From the NCBI RefSeq assembly GCF_040629175.1, contig NZ_JBEXUX010000001.1, forward strand, positions 310,001 through 374,000: 64,000 nucleotides of DNA. Direction: 5' to 3'. Within the stretch, counting starts at the first letter, position 1. Each line of letters begins with the position of its first letter. Made by a program: the position numbers and the translations under genes. The stretch comes from Embleya sp040629175. GTDB taxonomy: Bacteria > Actinomycetota > Actinomycetes > Streptomycetales > Streptomycetaceae. The notes under the pieces were generated by a model. The model was not told the origin of the DNA, did not search any database, and saw only the letters and a list, made by a program, of their open reading frames with translations. Positions 8,900 through 18,032 of this stretch are shown in pieces.

Positions 8900-11410
8900 A
8901 TGGCCACACGTGCGTCCGGCGGCGGAGCGCAACCGCGCACGGCCGCGAAGAAGAAGGCTCCCGCCAAGAAGCCCGCGCCACCTCCGCCGCCCCCGCCGAA
9001 ACTGCTCGGGGGTCTGCCCGCGCTGCTCGGGAGGGGCCTCAAGCGGTTGTGGCTGGGGTTGGCCCACGCGTTCGGCTCGGCCGCGCGGGGCATCGGCTCC
9101 GGTGCGCGCGGACTCGATCCGGCCCATCGCCGGGACGGGGTGGGTCTGGCCCTGCTCGGCCTGGCCATAGTGATCGCCGCGGGCGCGTGGGGCACCATCG
9201 ACGGCGCGGTCGGCGAAGCGGTCAACGCGGTGGTCGCGGGCCTGGTCGGCCGGCTCGACCTGTTCGTGCCCTTCCTGGTCGGCGCGCTGGGCGTGCGGGT
9301 GATGCGCCATCCGGACCAGAAGGACGCCACCGGTCGGATCATGATCGGCTGCACCGCGCTGGTGTGCAGCGTGCTCGGCCTGATCCACGTCGGCTGCGGC
9401 ACCCCGCAACCCGGCGACGGCGCGGCCGCGATGCGCGACGCCGGCGGGCTGATCGGCTGGGCCTTCGCGACCCCGCCCGTGCATCTGGTCACCCGCTGGG
9501 TCGCGGTGCCGCTGCTGGTGCTGCTGATCGTGTTCGGCCTGCTGGTGGTGACCGCGACGCCGATCAACGCGGCGCCCGAGCGGCTCGCGGTCTTCCTCGG
9601 CTTCGTCGAGGGGCCGCCGCCCGCGGACGAGTACGAGGACGAGCACCCGAGCGGCTTCGCCGGGTACGACGAGGACGAGGAACCGCCCGCGCCCGCGCCG
9701 GTCCGCAAGACCCGGCCGCGCCGCCGGCCGAGTCCCGCCGCGAGCGGCCATCCGGACGCCGTCGACGTGGCCGCGGCCGCCGCGGCGGCGCTGGACGCGA
9801 ACGACGCGGGTCTGGTCGTACCGCCGGCGCGCTCGCGCAAGGCCGCCGCCGCTCGGGTGGTGACCGACCTGCGGGCCCGCGCCGCCGACGCGCCGGCGCA
9901 CACCCCCGCGCCGCCGCGCAGCGAGCAGTTGAAGCTGTCCGGCGACATCACCTACCACCTGCCCGGCCCCACGCTGCTCAAGAAGGGTCCGCCGGCCAAG
10001 GCCCGCAGCAAGGCCAACGACGACGTGGTCGCCGCGCTGTCCAAGGTGTTCGAACAGTTCAACGTCGACGCGCAGGTCACCGGCTTCTCCCGGGGCCCGA
10101 CGGTGACCCGGTACGTGATCGAGCTGGGTCCGGCGGTCAAGGTCGAACGCATCACCGCGCTCGCCAAGAACATCGCGTACGCGGTGGCCAGCCCGGACGT
10201 GCGGATCATCAGCCCGATCCCGGGCAAGTCCGCGGTCGGCATCGAGATCCCCAACACCGACCGCGAGATGGTCAGCCTCGGCGACATCCTGGCCTCGGAG
10301 ACCGCGGCCGGCGACGCGCACCCGATGATCGCCGCGCTCGGCAAGGACGTCGAGGGCAACGACGTGGTGGCCAATCTGGCCAAGATGCCGCACCTGCTGG
10401 TCGCGGGCGCCACCGGCGCGGGCAAGTCGAGCTGTATCAACGGCCTGATCACCTCGATCATGATGCGGGCCACGCCCGAGGAGGTGCGGATGGTGCTGGT
10501 CGACCCCAAGCGGGTCGAACTGACCACCTACGAGGGCATCCCGCACCTGATCACGCCGATCATCACCAACCCGAAGAAGGCGGCCGAGGCGCTTCAGTGG
10601 GTCGTGCGCGAGATGGACATGCGCTACGACGACCTGGCCAACTTCGGTTTCCGGCACGTGGACGACTTCAACGCCGCGGTGCGGGCGGGCAAGCTCAAGA
10701 TGCCGCCGGGCAGCGAGCGCGAGGCGCAGCCCTACCCGTATCTGCTGGTGATCGTCGACGAGTTGGCCGACCTGATGATGGTCGCCCCGCGTGACGTCGA
10801 GGACTCCATCGTGCGGATCACCCAGCTCGCCCGCGCCGCCGGCATCCACCTGGTGCTGGCCACCCAGCGGCCCAGCGTCGACGTGGTGACCGGACTGATC
10901 AAGGCCAACGTGCCCTCCCGGCTCGCGTTCGCCACCTCCTCGCTCGCGGACAGCCGGGTCATCCTGGACCAGCCCGGCGCGGAGAAGCTGATCGGCAAGG
11001 GCGACGCGTTGTTCCTGCCGATGGGCGCGAGCAAGCCGATCCGGATGCAGGGCGCCTACGTCACCGAGGACGAGATCGAGGCGGTCGCCCGGCACTGCAA
11101 GGAGCAACTGCGGCCGGAGTACCGCGAGGAGGTCACCGCCCCGCCGGATCGCAAGAAGCAGGTGGACGAGGACGTCGGCGACGATCTCGACCTGCTCTGC
11201 CAGGCGGTCGAACTGGTCGTGTCCACCCAGTTCGGCTCGACCTCGATGCTCCAGCGCAAGCTGCGGGTCGGCTTCGCCAAGGCGGGTCGGCTGATGGACC
11301 TGATGGAGAGCCGGGACATCGTGGGACCGAGCGAAGGTTCCAAGGCGCGCGAAGTTTTGATCAAACCGGATGAAATCGAGTCGATTATGGCCACGTTGCG
11401 CGGTGAATGA
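8900..11410 (+). CDS. ftsK: DNA translocase FtsK/SpoIIIE
   Basis: The 836-residue protein is a membrane-anchored DNA pump that moves chromosomal DNA through closing septa, here presumably sporulation septa. A Lys/Ala/Pro-rich N-terminus leads into about four transmembrane segments (residues ~80-230), then a proline- and acid-rich linker. The motor domain follows, with Walker A GATGAGKSS (K509), Walker B LVIVDELADLMM and the LATQRPSVDVVTG motif. A C-terminal winged-helix gamma domain (last ~70 residues, ending at IESIMATLRGE) recognises polar sequences. The gene is between osaB and a RodZ-like gene, the usual streptomycete order. No strong ribosome binding site precedes ATG 8900, so the start is less certain than the product. 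Confidence 0.95.
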   Translation: MATRASGGGAQPRTAAKKKAPAKKPAPPPPPPPKLLGGLPALLGRGLKRLWLGLAHAFGSAARGIGSGARGLDPAHRRDGVGLALLGLAIVIAAGAWGTIDGAVGEAVNAVVAGLVGRLDLFVPFLVGALGVRVMRHPDQKDATGRIMIGCTALVCSVLGLIHVGCGTPQPGDGAAAMRDAGGLIGWAFATPPVHLVTRWVAVPLLVLLIVFGLLVVTATPINAAPERLAVFLGFVEGPPPADEYEDEHPSGFAGYDEDEEPPAPAPVRKTRPRRRPSPAASGHPDAVDVAAAAAAALDANDAGLVVPPARSRKAAAARVVTDLRARAADAPAHTPAPPRSEQLKLSGDITYHLPGPTLLKKGPPAKARSKANDDVVAALSKVFEQFNVDAQVTGFSRGPTVTRYVIELGPAVKVERITALAKNIAYAVASPDVRIISPIPGKSAVGIEIPNTDREMVSLGDILASETAAGDAHPMIAALGKDVEGNDVVANLAKMPHLLVAGATGAGKSSCINGLITSIMMRATPEEVRMVLVDPKRVELTTYEGIPHLITPIITNPKKAAEALQWVVREMDMRYDDLANFGFRHVDDFNAAVRAGKLKMPPGSEREAQPYPYLLVIVDELADLMMVAPRDVEDSIVRITQLARAAGIHLVLATQRPSVDVVTGLIKANVPSRLAFATSSLADSRVILDQPGAEKLIGKGDALFLPMGASKPIRMQGAYVTEDEIEAVARHCKEQLRPEYREEVTAPPDRKKQVDEDVGDDLDLLCQAVELVVSTQFGSTSMLQRKLRVGFAKAGRLMDLMESRDIVGPSEGSKAREVLIKPDEIESIMATLRGE

Positions 11411-11467
11411 TCCGACTTAAGTGATGATTGGTGTCAGTCGTGATGAATGACGCATAAGGGGCGAATC

Positions 11468-12259
11468 GTGTCGATCGGTCAGAGTCTCGCCCAGGCGCGA
11501 GTGCGGGCCGGTCTCACTGTGGAACGGCTCAGTGAGGTCACCCGCATCCGACAGGTCATCATCGAGGGCGTCGAATGCGACGACTTCGAACCGTGCGGCG
11601 GCGACTTCTACGCTCGCGGCCACATCCGCACGCTGGCCCGCGCGACGGGCCTGGATCCGGAGCCGCTGGTCGCCGAGTACGACCACACGGTCGGCGGCAC
11701 CAGCACCCCCCGCCCGACCCAGATCTTCGACTCCCCCCGCAAGTCGATCGAGTACCGCCGGCCGAACTGGACGCTGGCCATGGGCGTCGCCGTGGTCATC
11801 GTGCTGATCTTCGCGTTCGTGCAACTCGCCGGCGGGCGCGCCGACGACGACGAGAAGGAGACCGCGTCGCGGGTCACGCCGACCTCGGCCGCCCCCGTGG
11901 TTCCGCCGCCGCCCCCGCCACCGTCCCCGGTCGCGCCGGTGGCCAAGACCCCCGAATTCCCGGCCGAGGTGGTGGTCACGATCACCGCGGTGGACGGCCG
12001 TAGCTGGGTGCGCGCGTTCGACGCCGACAACAAGCAGATCTTCGAGACGATCCTGGACAAGGGCGAGGCCAAGACGCTCACCGACCCCGAGCAGCTCAAA
12101 CTCCAGATCGGCAATTCCGGCGCCGCGCGCCTGAAGGTCAACGGCAAGGACGTGGGCCCGGCGGGCGAGGAGGGCGCCGTCGTCAAGCACACTTTCGTGC
12201 CCGGCGACCCGGTCCCGCAGATGCGGGCGACCCCGTCGCCCACCCCTTCCGCCCGGTGA
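11468..12259 (+). CDS. RodZ-like membrane helix-turn-helix protein
   Basis: The 263-residue protein has an N-terminal HTH (residues ~2-70, GQSLAQARVRAGLTVERLSE), a single transmembrane helix (WTLAMGVAVVIVLIFAFVQL), a proline-rich linker with seven consecutive prolines, and a C-terminal DUF4115-type beta domain. This is the RodZ architecture, a cytoskeleton-linked morphogenesis protein in rods; its role in mycelial actinomycetes is less clear. It follows ftsK by 57 bases and precedes rimO, probably in one transcription unit. GTG 11468 was chosen over ATG 11447 because AAGGGG ends six bases before it. Confidence 0.85.
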   Translation: MSIGQSLAQARVRAGLTVERLSEVTRIRQVIIEGVECDDFEPCGGDFYARGHIRTLARATGLDPEPLVAEYDHTVGGTSTPRPTQIFDSPRKSIEYRRPNWTLAMGVAVVIVLIFAFVQLAGGRADDDEKETASRVTPTSAAPVVPPPPPPPSPVAPVAKTPEFPAEVVVTITAVDGRSWVRAFDADNKQIFETILDKGEAKTLTDPEQLKLQIGNSGAARLKVNGKDVGPAGEEGAVVKHTFVPGDPVPQMRATPSPTPSAR

Positions 12260-12340
12260 CGGGCCATCGTGACCTCCCCGGAACCATCCGACGCTTCCCT
12301 GCGTCCGGTCCACGCCCATGTCTGACGTAGGCTTTCCGGC

Positions 12341-13840
12341 ATGTCCGCCCGCGATACCACCAGCCCCGCCGCCCCGGCCGAGAGCCCCTCCGCCCTGCGC
12401 ACCGTCGCCCTGGTCACCCTCGGCTGCGCCCGCAACGAGGTGGACTCCGAGGAACTCGCCGGCCGGCTCGAGGCGGACGGCTGGTCCCTCGTCGAGGACG
12501 CCGCGGACGCCTCCGTCGTCATGGTCAACACCTGCGGTTTCGTCGAGTCCGCCAAGAAGGACTCGATCGACACCGTTCTGGAGGCCGCCGACCTCAAGGG
12601 CGAGGGCCGTACCCAGGCCGTCGTCGCGGTCGGATGTCTGGCCGAACGCTACGGCGACCAGCTCGCGGGCGCGCTGCCCGAGGCGGACGCGGTGCTCGGC
12701 TTCGACGACTACGGCGACATCTCCACCCGGCTGCGCTCGATCCTCGCCGGCGACGAGCACACCTCGCACGTCCCGCGCGACCGCCGGGCGTTGCTGCCCA
12801 TCACCCCGGTCGAGCGCCAGGCCGCCGCCGTCGCGGTGCCCGGTCACGGCGCCCCCGAGGACCTCCCGGAGGGCATCGCCCCCGCCTCCGGGCCGCGCGC
12901 GCTGCGCCGCCGGCTGGGCTCGGGCCCGGTCGCCTCGCTCAAGCTCGCCTCCGGCTGCGATCGCCGCTGCTCGTTCTGCGCGATCCCCTCCTTCCGCGGC
13001 TCCTTCCTCTCCCGCCGCCCCTCGGACGTGATCGCCGAGGCCCGCTGGCTGGCCGAGCAGGGTGTCCGCGAGATCGTCCTGGTCAGCGAGAACTCCACGT
13101 CGTACGGCAAGGACCTGGGCGACCTGCGCCTGCTGGAGACGCTGCTGCCGGAGCTGGCCGCCGTCGAGGGCATCGAGCGGGTCCGGGTCAACTACCTCCA
13201 GCCCGCCGAGATGCGGCCGACGCTGCTCGACGTGCTCACCGGCACCCCCGGCGTCGCGCCCTACTTCGACCTGTCCTTCCAGCACGCCTCCGAGCCGGTG
13301 CTGCGCCGGATGCGCCGATTCGGTTCGCGCGAGGCGTTCACCGCGCTCCTGGACCAGGCCCGGGCCAAGGCCCCCGAGGCGGGCGCCCGGTCGAACTTCA
13401 TCGTCGGCTTCCCCGGCGAGACCGAGGAGGACGTCGACGAGCTGGAGCGCTTCCTGATCGCCGCCCGGCTGGACGCCATCGGCGTGTTCGGCTACTCGGA
13501 CGAGGACGGCACCGAGGCCGCCGGCTACGCCGACAAGCTCGAACCCGACGTGGTGGCCGCCCGCGTGGAGCGGATCTCCCGACTCGCCGAGGAACTGGTC
13601 GCCCAGCGCGCCGAGGACCGGATCGGCACCGAGGTGATCGTGCTGATCGAGGAAGTCGGCGAGGACGGCACCGCCGAGGGCCACGCACACCACCAGGCGC
13701 CCGAGACCGACGGATCGACGACGGTGGTCGGCGAGGGCCTGCGGGTCGGCGATCTGGTCCGGGTCCGGGTCACCGACAGCGAGGGTGCCGACCTGCACGG
13801 AGAGGCGATCGACGTGATCGTGCCCGGGGGCGATCGGTGA
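12341..13840 (+). CDS. rimO: Ribosomal protein S12 methylthiotransferase RimO
   Basis: This radical-SAM enzyme adds a methylthio group to the conserved aspartate of ribosomal protein S12. The 499-residue protein has an N-terminal UPF0004 domain with the three cluster cysteines C29, C65 and C99. The radical-SAM CxxxCxxC motif is C206-C210-C213 in SGCDRRCSFC, and a C-terminal TRAM domain follows. NYLQPAEM, rather than a MiaB-type signature, supports RimO. The stop overlaps the next gene's GTG by four bases, so it is translationally coupled to pgsA. Confidence 0.93.
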   Translation: MSARDTTSPAAPAESPSALRTVALVTLGCARNEVDSEELAGRLEADGWSLVEDAADASVVMVNTCGFVESAKKDSIDTVLEAADLKGEGRTQAVVAVGCLAERYGDQLAGALPEADAVLGFDDYGDISTRLRSILAGDEHTSHVPRDRRALLPITPVERQAAAVAVPGHGAPEDLPEGIAPASGPRALRRRLGSGPVASLKLASGCDRRCSFCAIPSFRGSFLSRRPSDVIAEARWLAEQGVREIVLVSENSTSYGKDLGDLRLLETLLPELAAVEGIERVRVNYLQPAEMRPTLLDVLTGTPGVAPYFDLSFQHASEPVLRRMRRFGSREAFTALLDQARAKAPEAGARSNFIVGFPGETEEDVDELERFLIAARLDAIGVFGYSDEDGTEAAGYADKLEPDVVAARVERISRLAEELVAQRAEDRIGTEVIVLIEEVGEDGTAEGHAHHQAPETDGSTTVVGEGLRVGDLVRVRVTDSEGADLHGEAIDVIVPGGDR

Positions 13841-14511
13841 CGGCCGAACCGGCACCGCAGCGTCGGCGTCCGGCCGAGGCCGTCCGCGCCGCCGCGGCCA
13901 ACCACCCGCCGAAGCCCGACCGCCTCGGCGACCCCACCACCTCGGTGAGCGCCTGGAACGCGGCCAACGCGCTGACCATGATGCGGGTGGCCCTGGTGCC
14001 GGTCTTCGTCGTCCTGCTGCTGCAGGACGGCGGCCACGATCCCGCCTGGCGGGCCTGGGCCTGGGCCGCGTTCACCGTCGCCAGCATCAGCGACCTCTTC
14101 GACGGCAAGCTGGCCCGGATGCACAACCTGGTCACCGACTTCGGCAAACTCGTCGATCCGATCGCCGACAAGGCGCTGATGGGTGCCGCGCTGATCAGCC
14201 TGTCCGCGCTCGGCGACCTGCCCTGGTGGGTCACCCTCGTGGTGCTCGCCCGGGAGATCGGCATCACCCTGCTGCGCTTTTGGGTGATCCGGCACGGCGT
14301 GATCCCGGCCAGCCGGGGCGGCAAGGCGAAGACCATGCTCCAGGGCGTCGCGATCGGCATGTACACACTGGTCATGACCGGCCCGCTGGCCAGCACGCGG
14401 GCCTGGGTCATGGCGGCCGCGGTGATCGTCACCGTGGTGACCGGCCTGGACTACATCGTCAAGGCCATACGACTGCGACGCGGCACGCCGGTGCCCGCCG
14501 GACAGGTCTGA
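13837..14511 (+). CDS. pgsA: CDP-diacylglycerol-glycerol-3-phosphate 3-phosphatidyltransferase
   Basis: The 224-residue integral membrane enzyme makes phosphatidylglycerophosphate, the first committed step to phosphatidylglycerol and cardiolipin. It carries the CDP-alcohol phosphotransferase motif DxxDGxxARx8GxxxDxxxD, read as DLFDGKLAR (D86, D89) followed by GKLVDPIAD. Several hydrophobic helices surround it. The GTG start at 13837 sits within the rimO stop (GTGA overlap), so no separate ribosome binding site is needed. pgsA next to cinA and clgR is a conserved actinobacterial arrangement. Confidence 0.93.
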   Translation: MTAEPAPQRRRPAEAVRAAAANHPPKPDRLGDPTTSVSAWNAANALTMMRVALVPVFVVLLLQDGGHDPAWRAWAWAAFTVASISDLFDGKLARMHNLVTDFGKLVDPIADKALMGAALISLSALGDLPWWVTLVVLAREIGITLLRFWVIRHGVIPASRGGKAKTMLQGVAIGMYTLVMTGPLASTRAWVMAAAVIVTVVTGLDYIVKAIRLRRGTPVPAGQV

Positions 14512-14548
14512 CGTCGGGACGGATCCCGACCACGGGGGGAGCAGGACC

Positions 14549-15826
14549 ATGCGCGAATTGAGGATCGAACTGGTCGCGGTGGGGGACGAGTTGCTCGTCG
14601 GCGACGTGGTGAACACGAACGCGGTCACCCTCGGCCGCCGGCTCACCGCGGCCGGACTGCGGGTCACCGGCGTGTCCACCGTGGGCGACGGCCTCGACGA
14701 GATGATCGACGTGCTCACCCAGGCCGTGCGGCGTGCCGACGCGGTGCTCGTCTCCGGCGGCCTGGGCCCCACCTCCGACGACCGCACCCGCGAGGCGATC
14801 GCCGCCGTCGCGGGGGCGGCGCTGCGCCGGGACCCGGCGATCGAGGATTGGCTGCGCCGGCGCTATCAGGGCCTGAACCGCACCTTGACCGCGCTCGGCC
14901 TCCAGCAGGCCGACGTGCCCGAGGGCGGCCGCTCGTTGCCCAACCCGAACGGCAGCGCCCCGGGCGTGGCGATCTCGATCGGCGACGTACCGGTGTACGC
15001 GGTGCCCGGCCCGCCGCACGAGATGATCGCGATGGTCGAGGAGCAGGTGCTGCCCGACCTGCTGCGGCGCGCGGGCGGTGCACCGATCCGGGCCCAGCGG
15101 CAATTGCTCACCGCGTCGATCGGCGAGGGCGTGATCGCCGCGATGCTGGAACCGCTGGAGAAGGAACTCGCGATCGCGGGCGCGGTCGAGGTGGCCTACC
15201 TCGCCACCGCCGGACGGACCAGGGTCAAACTCACCGCGACCGCCCCCGGCGGGGTCGAGGCGGTCGACGCCGCCGCGTTGCGGGCCCGCGAACTGCTCGG
15301 CGGCTGTGTCTACGGCGAGGCCGGCGACACGCTGGCCGGTGTCGTGCTGGCCCTGTTGCGCGAGCACGACGCCACCGTCGCGGTGGCCGAATCGCTCACC
15401 GGCGGCCTGGTCGCCGCCGAACTGACCTCGGTGCCCGGCGCGTCCGCGAGCGTGCGCGGCTCGGTCACCGCGTACGCCACCGACCTCAAGGACTCGGTGC
15501 TCGGGGTGGACGCCGACCTGCTCGCCGCCGAGGGCGCGGTTCACCCGGACGTGGCGGCGCGGATGGCCGAGGGTGTGCGGCGGATCATGTCGGGTACCTA
15601 CGGGGTGGCCACGACGGGGGTCGCCGGTCCGGATCCCCAGGACGGCAAGCCCGTGGGCACGGTATACATCGCGGTGGCCGGTCCCGAGGGAACAACCGTG
15701 CTGTCGCTGCTGTTCTCGGGCAGTCGGAGCAGGATTCGGGAGATGACCACGGTCCGCGTACTGGACCTGCTCCGGTGTGTGGTGGCGGGGTTGCCGGCCG
15801 AGCAGGATCCGGCGTGTACGGGGTGA
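14549..15826 (+). CDS. cinA: CinA family nicotinamide mononucleotide deamidase
   Basis: The 425-residue protein joins an N-terminal MoCF-biosynthesis-like domain (ELVAVGDELLVGDVVNTNA; SGGLGPTSDDRTREA) to a C-terminal CinA/PncC amidohydrolase domain (VAVAESLTGGLVAAELTSVPGAS; TTGVAGPDPQDGKPVGTVYIA). The family recycles NMN by deamidation. The name comes from competence induction in other bacteria. It starts 37 bases after pgsA behind a GGGGGAGCAGG ribosome binding site, and is the last gene of the rimO-pgsA-cinA run. Confidence 0.93.
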   Translation: MRELRIELVAVGDELLVGDVVNTNAVTLGRRLTAAGLRVTGVSTVGDGLDEMIDVLTQAVRRADAVLVSGGLGPTSDDRTREAIAAVAGAALRRDPAIEDWLRRRYQGLNRTLTALGLQQADVPEGGRSLPNPNGSAPGVAISIGDVPVYAVPGPPHEMIAMVEEQVLPDLLRRAGGAPIRAQRQLLTASIGEGVIAAMLEPLEKELAIAGAVEVAYLATAGRTRVKLTATAPGGVEAVDAAALRARELLGGCVYGEAGDTLAGVVLALLREHDATVAVAESLTGGLVAAELTSVPGASASVRGSVTAYATDLKDSVLGVDADLLAAEGAVHPDVAARMAEGVRRIMSGTYGVATTGVAGPDPQDGKPVGTVYIAVAGPEGTTVLSLLFSGSRSRIREMTTVRVLDLLRCVVAGLPAEQDPACTG

Positions 15827-16070
15827 CCGGGCGCGCCGGCCGGCCGCTGGGAGCACTTCGGTCGGGAACGTGGGGGACACGCGGAAGGGCGGGCGAGGAC
15901 GTGCTGCGAATCGAGGCGGGAGTGCCCCGCGAGCCCTATGGACCCTGGACACCCTCGCCGTCAAGGTTCCACGCCCTGAGTGAACAGGACCGCAAGGCGG
16001 GCACACCCGCGCGGTCGGGCAGGTACGGTGGGGCTGTGACCCCCCGAGCCGCCCTAGGAGGGAGCGACCG

Positions 16071-16463
16071 ATGATCCTGCTCCGTCGCCTGCTGGGTGAC
16101 GTGCTGCGGCGCCAGCGCCAGCGTCAGGGTCGCACCCTGCGCGAGGTTTCGTCCTCAGCCCGGGTATCCCTTGGCTACCTGTCCGAGGTCGAGCGCGGCC
16201 AGAAGGAAGCCTCGTCCGAACTGCTCGCCGCGATCTGCGACGCGCTGGACGTGCGCATGTCCGTGCTCATGCGGGAGGTCAGCGACGAGCTGGCCCTCGC
16301 CGAGCTGGCCTCGGCCGAGGCGATGCGACCGGTCCTGGAGCCGGTCGGTGCCGGTTTCACGCCGAACGAGCGCGCCGCCGCCGAACGTCAGAACAACGAC
16401 CGGTCGTCGGGCACGGGCCCGATCTCCGCCGACACCGCGGTGAGCGTGGTGGTGGCGGCCTGA
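16071..16463 (+). CDS. clgR: ClgR/PopR-type XRE regulator of Clp protease genes
   Basis: The 130-residue protein has a single HTH (residues ~8-65; TLREVSSSARVSLGYLSEVE). Its place after pgsA-cinA matches clgR in actinobacteria, where the protein activates clpP, clpC and lon genes. It ends in VVVAA. C-terminal alanines of this kind are the Clp-dependent degradation tag described for ClgR and PopR, so protein level is likely set by its own targets. AGGAGGGAG lies just before ATG 16071. The 244 bases between cinA and this gene hold no other feature that I can see, and no clear ClgR box. Confidence 0.88.
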   Translation: MILLRRLLGDVLRRQRQRQGRTLREVSSSARVSLGYLSEVERGQKEASSELLAAICDALDVRMSVLMREVSDELALAELASAEAMRPVLEPVGAGFTPNERAAAERQNNDRSSGTGPISADTAVSVVVAA

Positions 16464-16595
16464 GGACGACGACCGAGGGTGTGCTCTTTCCCACTCGGGA
16501 GCATCGATCGGCCGATTCGGGGCATCCGGTGCCAGGTGGACCGGGTTCCCCGACCCGGCAACCGATCGACACGGATCCCGAGGAGTCGTAGCACC

Positions 16596-17069
16596 ATGGT
16601 CGTCGTCAAGAGCCCCCTGTCCGACGAGGCGCGCAAGATCACCGGCGAGGCGCTGCAGGGCGCCCTCGTCGACCTGATAGATCTCTCGTTGGTCGCCAAG
16701 CAGACCCACTGGAATGTGGTCGGCCCACGCTTCCGCTCGATCCACCTGCAGTTGGACGAGGTGGTCGCCTCGGCGCGTACCTTCGCGGACACCGTCGCCG
16801 AACGTGCTTCGGCGATCGGGTACAACCCCGACGGCCGGGCCGCGACCATCACGGCGGGCAGCGGCGTCCCGCAGCCGGAATCCGGCTGGATCAAGGACGG
16901 CGACGTGGTCGGCTACTTCGTCGGCGTCTACGGCGCCGTGATCGAGCGCATGCGCGAGCGGATCGCGGCCACCGAGGAACCGGACCCGGTCAGCCAGGAC
17001 CTGTTCATCACCATCGCCGCGGACCTGGAGAAGATGAGCTGGATGTTCCAGGCCGAGAACCAGAGCTGA
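16596..17069 (+). CDS. dps: Dps-family ferritin-like DNA-protection protein
   Basis: The 157-residue protein is the usual Dps size. The ferroxidase signature is visible at KQTHWNVVGPRFRSIHLQ, LDEVV and the following DTVAERA, giving His, Asp and Glu ligands shared between subunits. Such proteins form 12-mers that oxidise and store iron and can bind DNA. ATG 16596 was chosen because the preceding in-frame stretch lacks Dps similarity and an AGGAG lies about ten bases upstream. The preceding 132 bases hold no gene. A strong hairpin follows. Confidence 0.93.
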   Translation: MVVVKSPLSDEARKITGEALQGALVDLIDLSLVAKQTHWNVVGPRFRSIHLQLDEVVASARTFADTVAERASAIGYNPDGRAATITAGSGVPQPESGWIKDGDVVGYFVGVYGAVIERMRERIAATEEPDPVSQDLFITIAADLEKMSWMFQAENQS

Positions 17070-17097
17070 GCCGATACCCGGTCTGCCGGTTCGCCCG

Positions 17098-17127
17098 AGC
17101 CCCGTCTCCCGTCTCGGAGGCGGGGCT
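17098..17127. terminator. Bidirectional terminator between dps and the SDR gene
   Basis: A 12-bp stem with one G-T wobble (17098-17109 with 17116-17127, loop CGTCTC) sits between the convergent dps and SDR genes and can serve both. Confidence 0.75.
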
Positions 17128-17141
17128 TCGGCGTGGGTGGG

Positions 17142-17939
17142 CTACCAGGGCATCGCGACGCCGCCGTTGGGACGCAGGATCTGGCCGGTGACGAACTTGG
17201 CGGCGTCCGAGGCGAGGTAGGCGACCGCGTAGGAGATGTCGGTGGGCTCGCCGACGGCGCGCAGCGGGGTCATCCGGGCCATCGGCGCGGCCACGGCGGC
17301 CTTGCGCTCCAGATCCTCGTTGCCGTCCGCGTCGGTCCAGTGCCGGCCGGTCATCCCGGTGACGATCCAGCCCGGCGCGACCGCGTTGACCCGCACGCCG
17401 CTGGGGCCGACCTCGGTGGCCAGGGTCTTGGTCAACTGCACCACCGCGGCCTTGGCCGCGCCGTAGCACAGCAGGCCCGAGGTCGCGGTGTCCACGGCGC
17501 CGGAGGCCATGTTGACGATGCTGCCGAAGCCCTGCGCGGACATCACGCGCGCGGCGGCCCGGCAGCCGAAGAAGACGCCCTTGAAGTTGATCGCCAGGAC
17601 CCGGTCGAGGTCGGCCTCCTCGGTCTCGATCACCGTGCTCGAATGCATCACCCCGGCGATGTTGGCGAGCACGTCGAGCCGGCCGTGCGCGGTGACCGCG
17701 TCGTTGATCAGCGCGTCCACCTGGGCCGCCTTGGAGGTGTCGACGCCCGCGGCGGTCGCGGCGCCGCCGGCGGCCACGATCGCCTTCGCGGTCTCCCGGG
17801 CCCCCGCTTCGTGGATGTCCGCGCAGACCACGGTCGCGCCCAGGTCGGCCAGCACCTCGGCGCTGGAGCGGCCGATGCCGGATGCCGCGCCGGTGACGAC
17901 GGCGACTCGGCCGGTCAGATCGAGGGCTTCACGAAACAC
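17142..17939 (-). CDS. Short-chain dehydrogenase/reductase
   Basis: The 265-residue protein is a classical SDR oxidoreductase. The NAD(P)-binding motif TGAASGIG is near residue 18, with ADIH after the second strand; the acidic residue suggests NAD(H). NIAG stands for the usual NNAG, the catalytic serine is in NMASGAVDTATSG, and YGAAK is the YxxxK site. The C-terminus ends in LRPNGGVAMPW, typical of the family. The substrate cannot be told. GTG 17939 was chosen because GGGAGG lies six bases upstream. A well-formed promoter precedes it, suggesting a single-gene unit. Confidence 0.88.
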   Translation of the reverse strand: MFREALDLTGRVAVVTGAASGIGRSSAEVLADLGATVVCADIHEAGARETAKAIVAAGGAATAAGVDTSKAAQVDALINDAVTAHGRLDVLANIAGVMHSSTVIETEEADLDRVLAINFKGVFFGCRAAARVMSAQGFGSIVNMASGAVDTATSGLLCYGAAKAAVVQLTKTLATEVGPSGVRVNAVAPGWIVTGMTGRHWTDADGNEDLERKAAVAAPMARMTPLRAVGEPTDISYAVAYLASDAAKFVTGQILRPNGGVAMPW

Positions 17940-17976
17940 GGTTGGCCTCCCGGCGCTAGGCGTGCACAGCGCGCCG

Positions 17977-18005
17977 ACCGTACGAGCCATCTGACGAACA
18001 GTCAA
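17977..18005 (-). promoter_or_regulatory. Promoter of the SDR gene
   Basis: On the minus strand TTGACT (18005-18000) and TACGGT (17982-17977) are separated by exactly 17 bases, a good housekeeping-type promoter about 40 bases before the GTG. A short TGAC-TGTTC-GTCA dyad overlaps the -35 box and could be an operator. Confidence 0.65.
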
Positions 18006-18032
18006 TAAAGGTGCGCGGCAAGGAGATCGGTG

